NCBI RefSeq assembly: GCF_009664365.1
Contig: NZ_CP044310.1
Coordinates: 3,731,001 to 3,795,000, forward strand
Direction of reading: 5' to 3'
Origin: Paenibacillus xylanilyticus
GTDB lineage: Bacteria; Bacillota; Bacilli; Paenibacillales; Paenibacillaceae
Length of the DNA stretch: 64,000 nt
Below, one piece after another: positions 38,201-45,992 of this stretch. The first letter of the stretch is position 1. Every line of letters begins with the position of its first letter. The translations under genes were made by a program, and so were the position numbers. The notes under the pieces were generated by a model. It saw nothing but the letters and a program-made list of their open reading frames with translations. It was not told where the DNA came from and did no database searches.

Positions 38201-38348
38201 GTTCCTGGCTGTCTTCCTGCGGTAGGCTTTCTGCATAAACTGCGGGTAGTGATGTGAGAGGCATCCCTGTTGTCAAGATCATGCTGCTTAATAAAGCGAT
38301 TGCAATACTTCGCTTAAGAATCCTTCTTCTGTTCAATTTAACCCGCAT
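32244..38348 (-). CDS. Giant SLH-anchored surface protein with two lamin-tail domains and a metallophosphoesterase domain
   Basis: 2034 residues. A signal peptide covers about 1-39. Two lamin-tail domains begin near 166 (LLITEMVPDTTN, AYEFVEVYNNTD) and 454 (LLITELVPNTTN, AYEYIEIYNNTD). Ig/bacterial-adhesin-type regions fill about 660-1090. A calcineurin-type phosphoesterase spans about 1265-1480 with its metal motifs: SDTQYY, HTGDVVDKADQ, AGNHDVGH and SGHYHDAEL. A Gly/Pro/Asn linker follows at about 1620-1635. Three SLH domains end the protein (about 1855-2034: FKDMKDSWAERYV, YADVPANAYYAAAV, FSDQGQVSAWAQAAV), anchoring it to pyruvylated wall polymer. AAAGGAG abuts the ATG, so the TTG at codon 5 may be the true start. 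Likely role: wall-displayed phosphodiesterase or nuclease-like enzyme; the substrate is unknown. Confidence 0.9.
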   Translation of the reverse strand: MRVKLNRRRILKRSIAIALLSSMILTTGMPLTSLPAVYAESLPQEDSQEQTQVTQAVNVQVDHTPADWIYEMQDYTVTATVYGTDQSWTGRISYSVDGQMYAPVELVPLEKNPETYVGNIPGENLIGSELNYAIDIMDEEGKIIQSTGYSTSIRPSMSLMQQSTGPDLLITEMVPDTTNLPNLSTDAYEFVEVYNNTDHEINFKDYTFFYNNKDTWKTEEDMDIRIPAHSPVVFWILNGSNNDLTAEQFNLNYGTSLSEGEHLFRIQGGAGMANGSARSLVIKNQANESIVSAAYEPAQVKANMGIFFKHPAAGSTQMSVMENSGKISATPGSIDPAQAVPPVVEEGSQIEIMHTAPTDALAIQDVEIKAQIKNLGTNADGSKPAVKLLYKTPAQHRYSVTVMTNIGETNEYTATIPASALTEPELQYRIQAGNMDKPYLAQVQGDAFDPSKAPTLLITELVPNTTNVPGTSSDAYEYIEIYNNTDQPVNFKNYCLYYRYPDKGPSADVEWGTVHPDFVIPAQQSVAFWIKNSTNTAYTEEDFNQFYKTNLIPNVTLHSIQSDGMANSGRRALVIKTNTGKEISSAYYDADQTYENGTKSDETKEDKAITYTYPRNGSTMMIKSSSGMETPSPGSILPEQVPSVPVHIELDTVPPTVQDMTKVTGADQANGLELIVDAKDNREVTSVEVFVRSDKQTEFTAHRLTEDYDDLMYHYNMSPADLIGRKTIEYYFVASDGINETRTEPAVISVTGGVSDEPLRLNVKELDTIRGVHTIKGTSPAVGMKASLSIDGGVLPDDSTYAALEHDAYFVFEAVNVDYYFKNAVTMGPPELEDKSILYTFMNPITSYTTLSFPIDSERLIQGDNVIYIRAGSKTSPFDQRPEENKDDFEVKNVRLLLADGTEIWDPAYAEKEKQIKMGDSTGKSESIGFHFELKPEHLTAKAYEWDTTRISDGAHQVALTDGQEQLTAKVMVDNTPPVIKPTVEEGKTYRGEFIIDAEIQDAIAGVDKVNVKLDGNVITLPLKTSSGEIPGGNHVLQIQATDKVGNVAESTVKFELPDENPLPPELVAPKQNQTNVGTDANLTVKVQDPSKDNMNVTFYKGYKYDATRAKGFAGYLNTSVTEPPREMVPSGEKAMNAEDYQKIAAIDGTYLVNDSVEQFPYQRFEVKLDPTVKSTDRVEIEWQGKSLEGRKVSLYAWSISEQKWNQLDQVIAGTEDFELKAVVQAGDYENEDVIQIMVQDEIAETAAASGNKPTPESQDPYDFSFVWMSDTQYYSQSYPLIYQNIVNWITGQKENMNIKYVIHTGDVVDKADQEYQWIEADKNMKVLEDASIPYGVLAGNHDVGHQDNDYAKFQQYFGADRFINNQVFSGSYENNRGHYDLVSANGNDFVIVYMGWGLGEKEIEWMNDIVSKYPERKAILCLHEYLLVSNNRSPIADQIFEKVVKPNKNVIAALSGHYHDAELKVDQLDDNGDGIPDRNVYQMLADYQGAPEGGLGYIRLMQFDMANNKLHIKTYSPYLDDYNYYDPETEQGKDEFSLDLGLAPATKRVATDYIGIKVYTDEKIGSKTNVASGREASVVWKGLSNASYYQWYAKAEDEHSGSALSDIWGFSTGSSAPGGQTPGNGGGSGNSNPAAPAENNNVTMPAAPISNGQITLNPSSDGTYRAEAEALEQAASSASGGKVVITLAGIQEQNENGEFDVYLPASAVKKVNAEGFSIVISSPVLKVTLPAGSLPQEWGETEQLLLRFSTAYNESAKQLLDNSLSGYQHYSRTELVQSLRMFFIQGENETEITKFGSPVEMDRILTAEQQKQIQSEYAGVYLLGQGMEYQGGRFAAGTVTFEAQQPGLYAILEYHKPFKDMKDSWAERYVYSLAAKHLIQGMDTENYGPALQVSRGDFITLIMRAAGLNSSGKTEVYADVPANAYYAAAVAQATELGIVQGNGNLFRPKDSISREEAAMMLMKAQQVLFMEKQESTVRAEFSDQGQVSAWAQAAVEHVNAHGLMTGKANLRFDPKGKVTRAEMAKIVYMLIQE

Positions 38349-38488
38349 CTCCTTTTATTCCATTTTTGCTTGCTCCACTTTGACAAACATTGTTTTATCA
38401 TAAGTGGGATTTGTTAGGAGAGTGCGCTCCCTAAGTAAATGGAAAGTTAACGATAATACCCTTTCTCGATTAACTAGAGTTGAACAGG

Positions 38489-38520
38489 CTAAACAAAAAA
38501 AGCCGCAATTCGCGGCTTTT
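38489..38520 (-). terminator. Terminator of the adc-like/reductase operon
   Basis: On the minus strand AAAAGCCGC (38520-38512) pairs with GCGGCTTT (38506-38499) around a 5-nt loop and continues into a run of Ts. It lies about 45 bp beyond the reductase stop. Confidence 0.8.
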
Positions 38521-38564
38521 CATGGAGTTCTATTCTCTATCATGTAGGAATTTATATCAACAAA

Positions 38565-39596
38565 TTAACGTCCGTCTACCAGATGTTTAAATTCTTCAAT
38601 GTTTGTCTGAAAATCAGGAACCGTTTGTGTCTCTTCAGCAGCTTGGACCAGCTTCACAACCAAGTCATTATACGGTGTCGCAATTCCTGTACCTTCCGCT
38701 TTGCTCGAAACGACTCCATTAATGTAATCAATCTCGGTTTTGCGTTTTTTCTCCAGATCTTGAAGCATGCTTGCTTTGAGCAGCCGGGAAGGTTCCATCA
38801 CATATCGTAACGTTTTAATCCGTTCAGGAATATCTTGTTCACTTTGGAGTTCAAGGGAGGCGATATCGAATCCGTTCATTTTGACAAATTCAACCCCGTT
38901 CGCATGTCCGACCTTGATCGTTTCGTCCGCGATATGAACGGCACTTACAATACCGACTTCATCATCCAGAATATCTCCGTATTCTCCGTTCAATGCCGCA
39001 GACAGACCACTGAATGCATTATTGATCAGCAGCTTGGACCATTTAGTACCCACTAAGTTGTCGGAAATGTGTGTTCCACCTACCAGATCCAAAACCGTTT
39101 TTACACGCTGAATGCGATCGGACGTTTCTCCATTTAATTCGCCAATCTGAAAAGCATACTTCTTGAATTGTGTGTACTCCGTTGTGAGGCTTGATACACC
39201 TGGTTCCATGAACGTGGCGCCGAACTCTACGGACCCGGCAATAACACGCTCTGGGCCCACAATGGAAGCCACGTTCTCTTCAGGAATCCCGTTCTGCAAG
39301 GAACATACGATACTCTCCTCATGTAAGAACGGAAGCAACTCCAGAAGGATGGTACCGTTGGATAATTGTTTGGTCAATAGCAGCACAAGATCATATGTCC
39401 CAGATTTTTGGTCAGGAGTGATGGCTTTAACTTTTGCATGAAACTCCGTTGTACCGACCACTTTAGCTCCCGTTTGATTCAAGGCATCGACATGCTCCTG
39501 ATATGCATCAATTAACTCCACATCCATGCCGCCATCCGCCAGGTATGCTCCTACGATGGTTCCTAAAGAGCCTGCTCCTAGTATTGCAATTCTCAT
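38565..39596 (-). CDS. Ketopantoate reductase family protein (PanE/ApbA-like)
   Basis: The ATG at 39596 (MRIAILGAGSLG) has AAGGAGG 7 nt upstream. 343 residues. The N-terminal NADPH-binding Rossmann motif is GAGSLGTIVGAYLA, and a helical C-terminal domain has KWSKLLINNAFSGLSAALNG, the conserved lysine/asparagine region of PanE-type 2-ketoacid reductases. At 343 residues it is longer than true PanE (about 300). It is 13 nt after the acetoacetate-decarboxylase-like gene in one operon, so it probably reduces a keto acid related to that enzyme rather than making pantoate (inference). Confidence 0.85.
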   Translation of the reverse strand: MRIAILGAGSLGTIVGAYLADGGMDVELIDAYQEHVDALNQTGAKVVGTTEFHAKVKAITPDQKSGTYDLVLLLTKQLSNGTILLELLPFLHEESIVCSLQNGIPEENVASIVGPERVIAGSVEFGATFMEPGVSSLTTEYTQFKKYAFQIGELNGETSDRIQRVKTVLDLVGGTHISDNLVGTKWSKLLINNAFSGLSAALNGEYGDILDDEVGIVSAVHIADETIKVGHANGVEFVKMNGFDIASLELQSEQDIPERIKTLRYVMEPSRLLKASMLQDLEKKRKTEIDYINGVVSSKAEGTGIATPYNDLVVKLVQAAEETQTVPDFQTNIEEFKHLVDGR

Positions 39597-39609
39597 TGTA
39601 ATTTCCTCC

Positions 39610-40356
39610 TTATTTCTGCTCAAGATAGTTATATACAGGCTGTGCTGCGTTCAAGGTCAGGTCTGTCAGGATATGTGAAGCTGAAACAACTTCCAATACA
39701 GGCAAGTCGGCAAGGGGTGCGAGTGCATGTTCAAAAAGCTGAAGCCGTGCTGGTCCCGTCCATGCTTCCTTCACTTCGATATCCGTAATTTGGGTTCGAA
39801 TCAAATCACATATTCTTAAATTCCCACTGTAATCCGTAGCAATTTTCATCATAAAGTTAGGCCGGCAGATTTCATTTCTGGCGAGTTCCTTATCCATCGG
39901 AACATGCTTATATCCCATCGTTGCAGTTGCAACACGAAGCGATCCGTAATCAAGCGTACCCACAAGTGTATCTGAATCAATATATAGTTTGGGTGCACCT
40001 AACTTTTTGGGATACGCCGTAAGCTCTCTGCCACTTGCAATCGCAGGAAAGTTATCCACGTACATGGAATGCACATAGTCACCATCCTCACCATTGAATC
40101 GCACAGGGATAACCTGCCCAGCTTCGGTATATGCACCTAATCCGGAGACATCCGGCATCCACATCACTTCAAATTTAACCAGCGGTTCAGTAATTTCCAG
40201 TGGTTCAGGCACCGCTGCCCGCAGAGCTTTTTCATCCGTTCGATAAATAATGTTTAAGTATTCCCGATTCACAAATTTATAGGGCGGCATGGGGTAAGCC
40301 GGTGCCGTTAGGGGTGTATTCAGATTTTTGGCTATGTTATTCACATCGATTTTCAT
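39610..40356 (-). CDS. Acetoacetate decarboxylase family enzyme
   Basis: The ATG at 40356 (MKIDVNNIAKN) has AGGTAGGTG upstream; an in-frame GTG three codons earlier overlaps that site. 248 residues, full family length. The Schiff-base lysine motif is ELTAYPKKLGAPKL with Lys117, and the region around EVMWMPDVSGLGAYTEAGQVIPV matches the Adc core. True Adc converts acetoacetate to acetone and CO2. The wider family includes aldolase-dehydratases, so the reaction is not certain. It is the first gene of a two-gene operon with the PanE-like reductase and is divergent from a LysR regulator. No CoA-transferase or thiolase gene is nearby, unlike clostridial acetone operons. Confidence 0.88.
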   Translation of the reverse strand: MKIDVNNIAKNLNTPLTAPAYPMPPYKFVNREYLNIIYRTDEKALRAAVPEPLEITEPLVKFEVMWMPDVSGLGAYTEAGQVIPVRFNGEDGDYVHSMYVDNFPAIASGRELTAYPKKLGAPKLYIDSDTLVGTLDYGSLRVATATMGYKHVPMDKELARNEICRPNFMMKIATDYSGNLRICDLIRTQITDIEVKEAWTGPARLQLFEHALAPLADLPVLEVVSASHILTDLTLNAAQPVYNYLEQK

Positions 40357-40488
40357 GAAGGACACCTACCTTTTAGGTTATGTTTTTATCTCTCTCACAA
40401 ATAAAATTCTACATTAATAATTAAATTTAATATAATACATAATAAGTACTATATATATTTATTGAAATAAATAAGGAGTGCAAAACGA
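40357..40488. promoter_or_regulatory. AT-rich divergent promoter region, LysR/adc-like genes
   Basis: A 132-bp intergenic region with TTAAATTTAA-type palindromes and a TATAAT. Divergent LysR genes usually bind such a region at T-N11-A sites and control both directions. Several weak candidates are present and none is decisive. Confidence 0.45.
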
Positions 40489-41394
40489 ATGGAATTGCTT
40501 CAGCTCAAATATTTTCAAACTGTTGCCTATACCGAACATATCTCCAAAGCAGCTCAACAACTGAATATTGCTCAGCCCTCCTTAAGCCTGACGATCAAAA
40601 GACTGGAGGATGAGCTTGGTACAACCTTGTTTGATCGAAAAGGGAGAAACATTCAATTGAATTCGTCAGGGAAAATTCTGTTGAAGCATGTTAATCGAAT
40701 CTTTACCGAAATTGAAAATGCTCAACTGGAGATCCAATCGGAAGAAAAACACGTTTCTAACATCATTCGAATCTCAATCACGAATCCAAGATTCCTTACC
40801 GGGCTGATTAGCGAATATATTAATAGCAACCCGCAAACCCAGATTCATCAAGGCATTGGAACGAAAAACGAAATCATCACAAGCTTGCAAAAAGGGGACA
40901 TCGATGTAGGAATAACAGGTCATCCGATCCAGGATGAGGAGATTGAGAGTTGTGTACTGGTTAATGAGGATATTGTTCTTGTTGTACCTTCCCATCATCC
41001 ATACGCTGGAAAGACAAACATCTCGTTACATCTTGTTGCAAACGAACCCTTCATATCCCTTGCCGATAATGTGGAGTACAGCAACTTTACCACCATGCTC
41101 TGCGGGAAAGCAGGCTTCGTGCCCAATCAGGCCTTTGAAGTGGATTCACACACACTGCTTGAAATCATCAAGCTTGATCAGGGAGTTGCTTTGTTACCCG
41201 TTTCCGTATGTAGAAAACTGGGGTTACACTATATAAAAATTGCTGATGATTCAGCGATCTACCCGATTAGTTTATCGTGGACGAAACAAAAATCATTGTC
41301 TCCTTCGGTTCAACATTTTCGCGATTTTATCTCTAGGTATTATGAATTGAATGCTGACCTCTTTACGGTGGTTAAGAACAGAAAGAATTCATGA
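40489..41394 (+). CDS. LysR-family transcriptional regulator
   Basis: 301 residues. The N-terminal winged helix (LLQLKYFQTVAYTEHISKAAQQLNIAQPSLSLTIKRLEDELGTTLFDRKGR) is classic LysR. The rest is a periplasmic-binding-protein-like effector domain (about 90-290). AAGGAG is about 9 nt upstream of the ATG. It is divergent from the acetoacetate-decarboxylase-like operon, and by the usual LysR rule that operon is its main target, with a small organic acid as probable effector. Confidence 0.95.
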   Translation: MELLQLKYFQTVAYTEHISKAAQQLNIAQPSLSLTIKRLEDELGTTLFDRKGRNIQLNSSGKILLKHVNRIFTEIENAQLEIQSEEKHVSNIIRISITNPRFLTGLISEYINSNPQTQIHQGIGTKNEIITSLQKGDIDVGITGHPIQDEEIESCVLVNEDIVLVVPSHHPYAGKTNISLHLVANEPFISLADNVEYSNFTTMLCGKAGFVPNQAFEVDSHTLLEIIKLDQGVALLPVSVCRKLGLHYIKIADDSAIYPISLSWTKQKSLSPSVQHFRDFISRYYELNADLFTVVKNRKNS

Positions 41395-41398
41395 CAAA

Positions 41399-41426
41399 AA
41401 GGCAGCGGGATTCACCCGGCTGCCTT
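41399..41426. terminator. Bidirectional terminator between the LysR and SLH-GH16 genes
   Basis: AAGGCAGCGGG (41399-41409) pairs with CCCGGCTGCCTT (41415-41426) with one bulge and a 5-nt loop. T-rich tracts follow on both strands (CTTCATTTTT on plus, TTTTTG on minus). The flanking genes converge on it. Confidence 0.85.
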
Positions 41427-41459
41427 CTTCATTTTTACTCATCTTCCATTAGTGATGAT

Positions 41460-44400
41460 TTAATCAGCTACGGCTGTCTGCACCGGGCCAAGATTGGTCA
41501 GGCTGACACCAGACAACGTAATTGTGGTGTTACCATCTTCGGCACCTGTAATATTCCCCATATCAAATACGATACGGCTGTTTGCATAGCTTGGTTCGGT
41601 TGTATCGAATGTGAAGGTGTACTCTTGTTCTTCCGTGGATAAGCTCACTTGCTGCCCATAAAATCCATGCCACTCGTATCCAGCGGGAACATCCACCCAG
41701 CCGATACCAACCCCCATTTTGCGCGCTTTATCCGCTTTGGCCTTGAACGTCAGCTTATACTTGGTTCCCTGCTGCATTGCAAAACCTTCATTAATAACCT
41801 GCCGGTCCCACGGATTCGTTCCCGCCTGACCGATTACAGCTTGCAGCTGCTGATTCTCAACATGAATGGCAAGGTCAGACTCAACACCGGCTGCATATTT
41901 GAACCAGCCTTCGATTCCTTTGGCAAAGTCCCCATTCGGGATCAGATTGACGTGTACCGGCTGTCCCCCCAGATCCGCACCCGGGTTCACTTCGAACAAC
42001 ATCACATTTTGAATGGATACACTGTGCTCTTCCGCTAGCGGTCTGCCCAGACCAAAGTTCAGTAAGGCCGCCGCATCCGCTGTTTCTCCCATTGTAAATG
42101 TGAAGGTGTATGGCTGCTTAATTTCAGTCAGATCTACCTTTTCATCCATATACTTGGCTTCGCCGCCATTACCTTGCGAGACCACAGCCTGTATTGATTT
42201 AGGTGCAGAGGCTGAAGCATCAAAGCTCAGACGATAGGTCTTGTCAGCCTCAAGAGCAATCGAACCCTGCTGCAAAAACGAATCCCACTCATCGTCGGTT
42301 GCAGCCGGCAACGTAATATTAATTCCATGGTCTTTCCCATACGTAGCCGAGAGCACGTCGGGAATTAGCGCCCAATCCGTTCCATCTGCGGTCAGTTCGC
42401 CATTGCTTACTTTATTCTGTGAAACATCCAACCAACGTGTATTATATTCGTTTCCTTCAAAATTCACATAATACGATGTTCCGGCTTTCAGTGAAACTGC
42501 TGGCAGATATACCGTCTTATAGGATTGCCATCCCCCCGTATCTCCAAGCAGAAGTTCGGAGCTTGCCACGGTTGTGCCTTGTTCATCCTGCACACTGAAT
42601 CGGACTTTTGAATCAGCTTCGGCACTTGCCAACCTTGTAGAGAATGCATATACGCCATCATTTGCTGCATCGATTTTGAATTGCAGCAGATCACCTTCGT
42701 CCATGTAGCTGACATGTTTGCCGCCTTCATCGGAATTTTCGAGCTGCAGACCTTGCATCATCCATGCATCCGTAGCAGGAATATGAGTATAGCCCTGGAT
42801 CGTAACCGGCTTTCCTCGTTTGGTCAGCTTCACATTGTCAATGTAGACCTTCCCTTCGGAACTGCCGAATAAAAGCTTCAGTTCGGCTGTTACCGTTGCT
42901 GCTGACGTAGCATTCTGTCCAATCACAATTTCACCCGAATAATTCTTGAGTTCCTGCCCAAGTTGGATCTGCTGCCCTTGATTCACCTGCACATCATGCC
43001 CCTCTGCGGTTGACAAATCCAAATCCATCGTACGTGGCGTATCTGCCTTGGCATCAAAAGAGAATCCGTAGGTAGTGCCCGCTTCCAGCTTCATTCCCGG
43101 CTGTACCACAGCCACCTGATCAGGATGGCCGTTCGTTCGCAAAACGTCGACCACGAGCTGCCGTTCCATGATCGGAAACTTCAGGAAGTTGTTCACGGTA
43201 ATCTGTGCTTCAGCATCAGACTGAACCTGTTTGGACCAGAAGCCGAGGCGATCCTTCCCTTGATCAAATGTGCCATTAAAGACATAATTTCCATCCGACA
43301 GTGCGTTGCGTTCCACCGGAAGAGAGTCGGCTTCACCGATATCCGTCAACCGCACATTGGTCACCGTAACTTCCCCTTCATTCAACCCCAGATTGAATTC
43401 AAACCTTGCATTGTTGTCTGCCCCATTCCGCATGTTGAAGGTGTATTCATACGGTTGCCAATCTGTAGTTAATGAGAAGCTCTTATCGTCGGAGTAATTT
43501 GTCCAGCTTTTTTCAAACTGTGTCACTTTCGAACGAATGACACGATCAGCAGATGCCTTGGCATCGAACTGCACCTTGTATTTTCTATTTTTCTTCATAT
43601 ACATCGGCATTTGTGTCAGTTGTACGGAATAACTTTCGGTTCCGGCTTGTGAGATCGTTACTTTCGCTGCCTTGCCCTTCTGCACATCATCAATAACCTC
43701 TACCTTACCAGCCCCGCCTGCATTCGTGATGAAGTTCCATTCGTTTGGTACACCATCTACATCCACCCCTTCAGAAAAGCGTTCATTGTAGATCTGGTTT
43801 CCATCCGCTTGCGGTTCTCTCTGCCATTCAGGTTCGATCGGATTAGATGTTACGTCCGGCCATTCGCTCAATTTCTTGTACTCGTAAACCCGAACGAAAT
43901 CAACATTCATCTTCTCAGAGACAAAATCACTTTCCGGCGATCCAGGCCAGTCTCCCCCAACGGCAAGGTTGAGTATTAAATAGAACGGACGGTCAAACGG
44001 AGCAGGAAAAGTGTAACTCTCCGGCTGTCCCGCTGCAGTCGTCTCCCAGTTATTTACCTGATGATGCAGTTTGCCGTCAACATAGAAACGAATCATGCCA
44101 GGCAGCCATTCCACCTGAAAATCATGATAATCATCAGCGAACGATTCACCTTGTGGCAAGCTAAACTTGCCTTGATCATGCCCGTGTGAACCGTCTGGTT
44201 TTGGGAAATCGTAATGGATCGTGCTGTATACTTCATGATCTTTGTTTGTACCTCCAATCAACTCCATAATGTCGATTTCCCCGGAAGCAGGCCATCCTCC
44301 ATAATGAGCTTCGTTCGTAGGCATCATCCAGATTGCTGGCCACATGCCCTGTTGGATGGGAAGTTTGGCCCTCACTACCACTTTTCCATATGTCCAGTCG

Positions 44401-45950
44401 CCCTTCTCTTTCGTAATCAGTTTACCGGAAGTATAATTTTTGCTGCCCTTCTGCTCCCGCTTTGCTTCAATCTGCAATACATTGTGGTTGCCATCCTTAA
44501 CTATACGTGTGTTATTCGGGCTGTAATATTGTAACTCATTGTTGTACACAAGCTCCGTATCCTGGACGGTCCATTTGGATGCATCCACGGAAGGCGCATT
44601 GAATTCATCATTCCAAACCATTTCCCAATGCTCATCCGGAATCGTCGTTGCAGGAATCGGTTTTTCACCTGAAGGATTGCCCGGTACGGATGGTGTCGTT
44701 CCGCCTGAATTGGAAGAGCCGCCCCCACCTGTACTGGAATTATTGCCACCGTTAGAAGTACCTGGTGCAGCAGGGTTTGGTTGCTCGGACTGTCCTGTCC
44801 CAGGCATAGTGCTATCCTTGTATTGTCCTAGTGCAACCGCTTTCCCATTAAGCAATACGTTGTCTGCATCTACGTCCAGCTGATTGATTTTACCTTTGCT
44901 GTCAATTATGGTATTACGGGCTTTGCTGCTTACTTTTAATGTATTAATCGTACTCTCGGCAGACAACTCAACTGTAGCCTTTTGTTCAATAAACAAGTTT
45001 TCAATTTGAGTTGTGCCTGTGATCTTCACATGTACCGGACTGGTGTTTTTGTCTACCACAACTCGATTTAGTTTGGAGTTATGAATATCGATCGAGTGGC
45101 TTCCTCCGCCTTTCACGATTACACTTCCAGTGACCGTTACTCCGTCGAGCTTCACTGTACCTTCTCCAATGGCTTCTGTAAGGAGCAAGTTGCCGTTAAC
45201 TGTTGTATTTTTCAGTGTCACATCTGTTGAGCGAACAATCAGATTTCCATCTACGTTGGATTCATAGGTGCCGGGTTTGCTTTGAATATCTGCTATCAAC
45301 GTAGACATGATCGTAGCAGCTTCTGCTCTCGTAATGTTGGATGCAGGTGCAAGATTACCGTTGTATCCGTTTACAATTTTATTGTTGATAAAGTAATTCA
45401 TCGCATTCCTAGCATAATCAGCTACATCTTTGTCGTCTTTAAACGCAGAACCGAGCGATTTATTCTCACTGCCTGTCGATAACTGAAACGCACGATCTGC
45501 CATCACGACAGCATCCTGCCGGGTAATCGGAAGCTGGGGGGACAGATGTGTTGCATCAGTTCCCTGAATAATGCCAGATCCACTTGCTCGTGTGATCGCA
45601 TCATAGTACCAGTCTTTTTCACTAATGTCTGTGTATGACGCCGCGCCGGGGCCTCCAGCGAATCCGAACACCCGATCGAGCATTACAACAAATTCGGCAC
45701 GGCTGATACGTTCACTCGGTCTGAATGTGCCGTCCGTATAACCTTTAGTGAGCGCCATATCCTGCATACGCATCACTGCATTTTCAGCCCAATGTCCCTG
45801 TAAATCTTTGTACGGTGACCGAAGCAGGCTTGACGCCTGCTCCTGCTCCGTTACCATTTGCTGCTTCATCTGTTCTGCCCCGACTACGGCCGGAGCTGCC
45901 AGTGAAACGATCATGCTTCCTGCTACGAGACAAGCCAACCCTTTTTTCAC
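41460..45950 (-). CDS. SLH-anchored multimodular GH16 beta-glucanase (laminarinase-like)
   Basis: 1496 residues from a GTG with GGGAGG 7 nt upstream; an ATG seen in between is in another frame. Order: signal peptide 1-25; three SLH domains about 45-220; a beta-solenoid of short repeats about 230-370 (VDGNLIVRS, VNGNLLLTE, GSVIVKGGG); Gly/Ser/Pro linker; GH16 at about 438-695 with the catalytic motif GEIDIMELIG (Glu558 nucleophile, Glu563 acid/base); two CBM4/9-like modules; a CBM6-like module (about 1060-1190, WMMQGLQLEN); two more CBM4/9-like modules. It hydrolyses beta-1,3-glucan while held on the cell wall (family knowledge). It is 42 nt downstream of the permease pair and so is cotranscribed with the matching importer. 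Confidence 0.93.
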   Translation of the reverse strand: MKKGLACLVAGSMIVSLAAPAVVGAEQMKQQMVTEQEQASSLLRSPYKDLQGHWAENAVMRMQDMALTKGYTDGTFRPSERISRAEFVVMLDRVFGFAGGPGAASYTDISEKDWYYDAITRASGSGIIQGTDATHLSPQLPITRQDAVVMADRAFQLSTGSENKSLGSAFKDDKDVADYARNAMNYFINNKIVNGYNGNLAPASNITRAEAATIMSTLIADIQSKPGTYESNVDGNLIVRSTDVTLKNTTVNGNLLLTEAIGEGTVKLDGVTVTGSVIVKGGGSHSIDIHNSKLNRVVVDKNTSPVHVKITGTTQIENLFIEQKATVELSAESTINTLKVSSKARNTIIDSKGKINQLDVDADNVLLNGKAVALGQYKDSTMPGTGQSEQPNPAAPGTSNGGNNSSTGGGGSSNSGGTTPSVPGNPSGEKPIPATTIPDEHWEMVWNDEFNAPSVDASKWTVQDTELVYNNELQYYSPNNTRIVKDGNHNVLQIEAKREQKGSKNYTSGKLITKEKGDWTYGKVVVRAKLPIQQGMWPAIWMMPTNEAHYGGWPASGEIDIMELIGGTNKDHEVYSTIHYDFPKPDGSHGHDQGKFSLPQGESFADDYHDFQVEWLPGMIRFYVDGKLHHQVNNWETTAAGQPESYTFPAPFDRPFYLILNLAVGGDWPGSPESDFVSEKMNVDFVRVYEYKKLSEWPDVTSNPIEPEWQREPQADGNQIYNERFSEGVDVDGVPNEWNFITNAGGAGKVEVIDDVQKGKAAKVTISQAGTESYSVQLTQMPMYMKKNRKYKVQFDAKASADRVIRSKVTQFEKSWTNYSDDKSFSLTTDWQPYEYTFNMRNGADNNARFEFNLGLNEGEVTVTNVRLTDIGEADSLPVERNALSDGNYVFNGTFDQGKDRLGFWSKQVQSDAEAQITVNNFLKFPIMERQLVVDVLRTNGHPDQVAVVQPGMKLEAGTTYGFSFDAKADTPRTMDLDLSTAEGHDVQVNQGQQIQLGQELKNYSGEIVIGQNATSAATVTAELKLLFGSSEGKVYIDNVKLTKRGKPVTIQGYTHIPATDAWMMQGLQLENSDEGGKHVSYMDEGDLLQFKIDAANDGVYAFSTRLASAEADSKVRFSVQDEQGTTVASSELLLGDTGGWQSYKTVYLPAVSLKAGTSYYVNFEGNEYNTRWLDVSQNKVSNGELTADGTDWALIPDVLSATYGKDHGINITLPAATDDEWDSFLQQGSIALEADKTYRLSFDASASAPKSIQAVVSQGNGGEAKYMDEKVDLTEIKQPYTFTFTMGETADAAALLNFGLGRPLAEEHSVSIQNVMLFEVNPGADLGGQPVHVNLIPNGDFAKGIEGWFKYAAGVESDLAIHVENQQLQAVIGQAGTNPWDRQVINEGFAMQQGTKYKLTFKAKADKARKMGVGIGWVDVPAGYEWHGFYGQQVSLSTEEQEYTFTFDTTEPSYANSRIVFDMGNITGAEDGNTTITLSGVSLTNLGPVQTAVAD

Positions 45951-45992
45951 TCATATTCCTCCCTAGAATGTGTGGTCACTTGCAGGGCAGTA

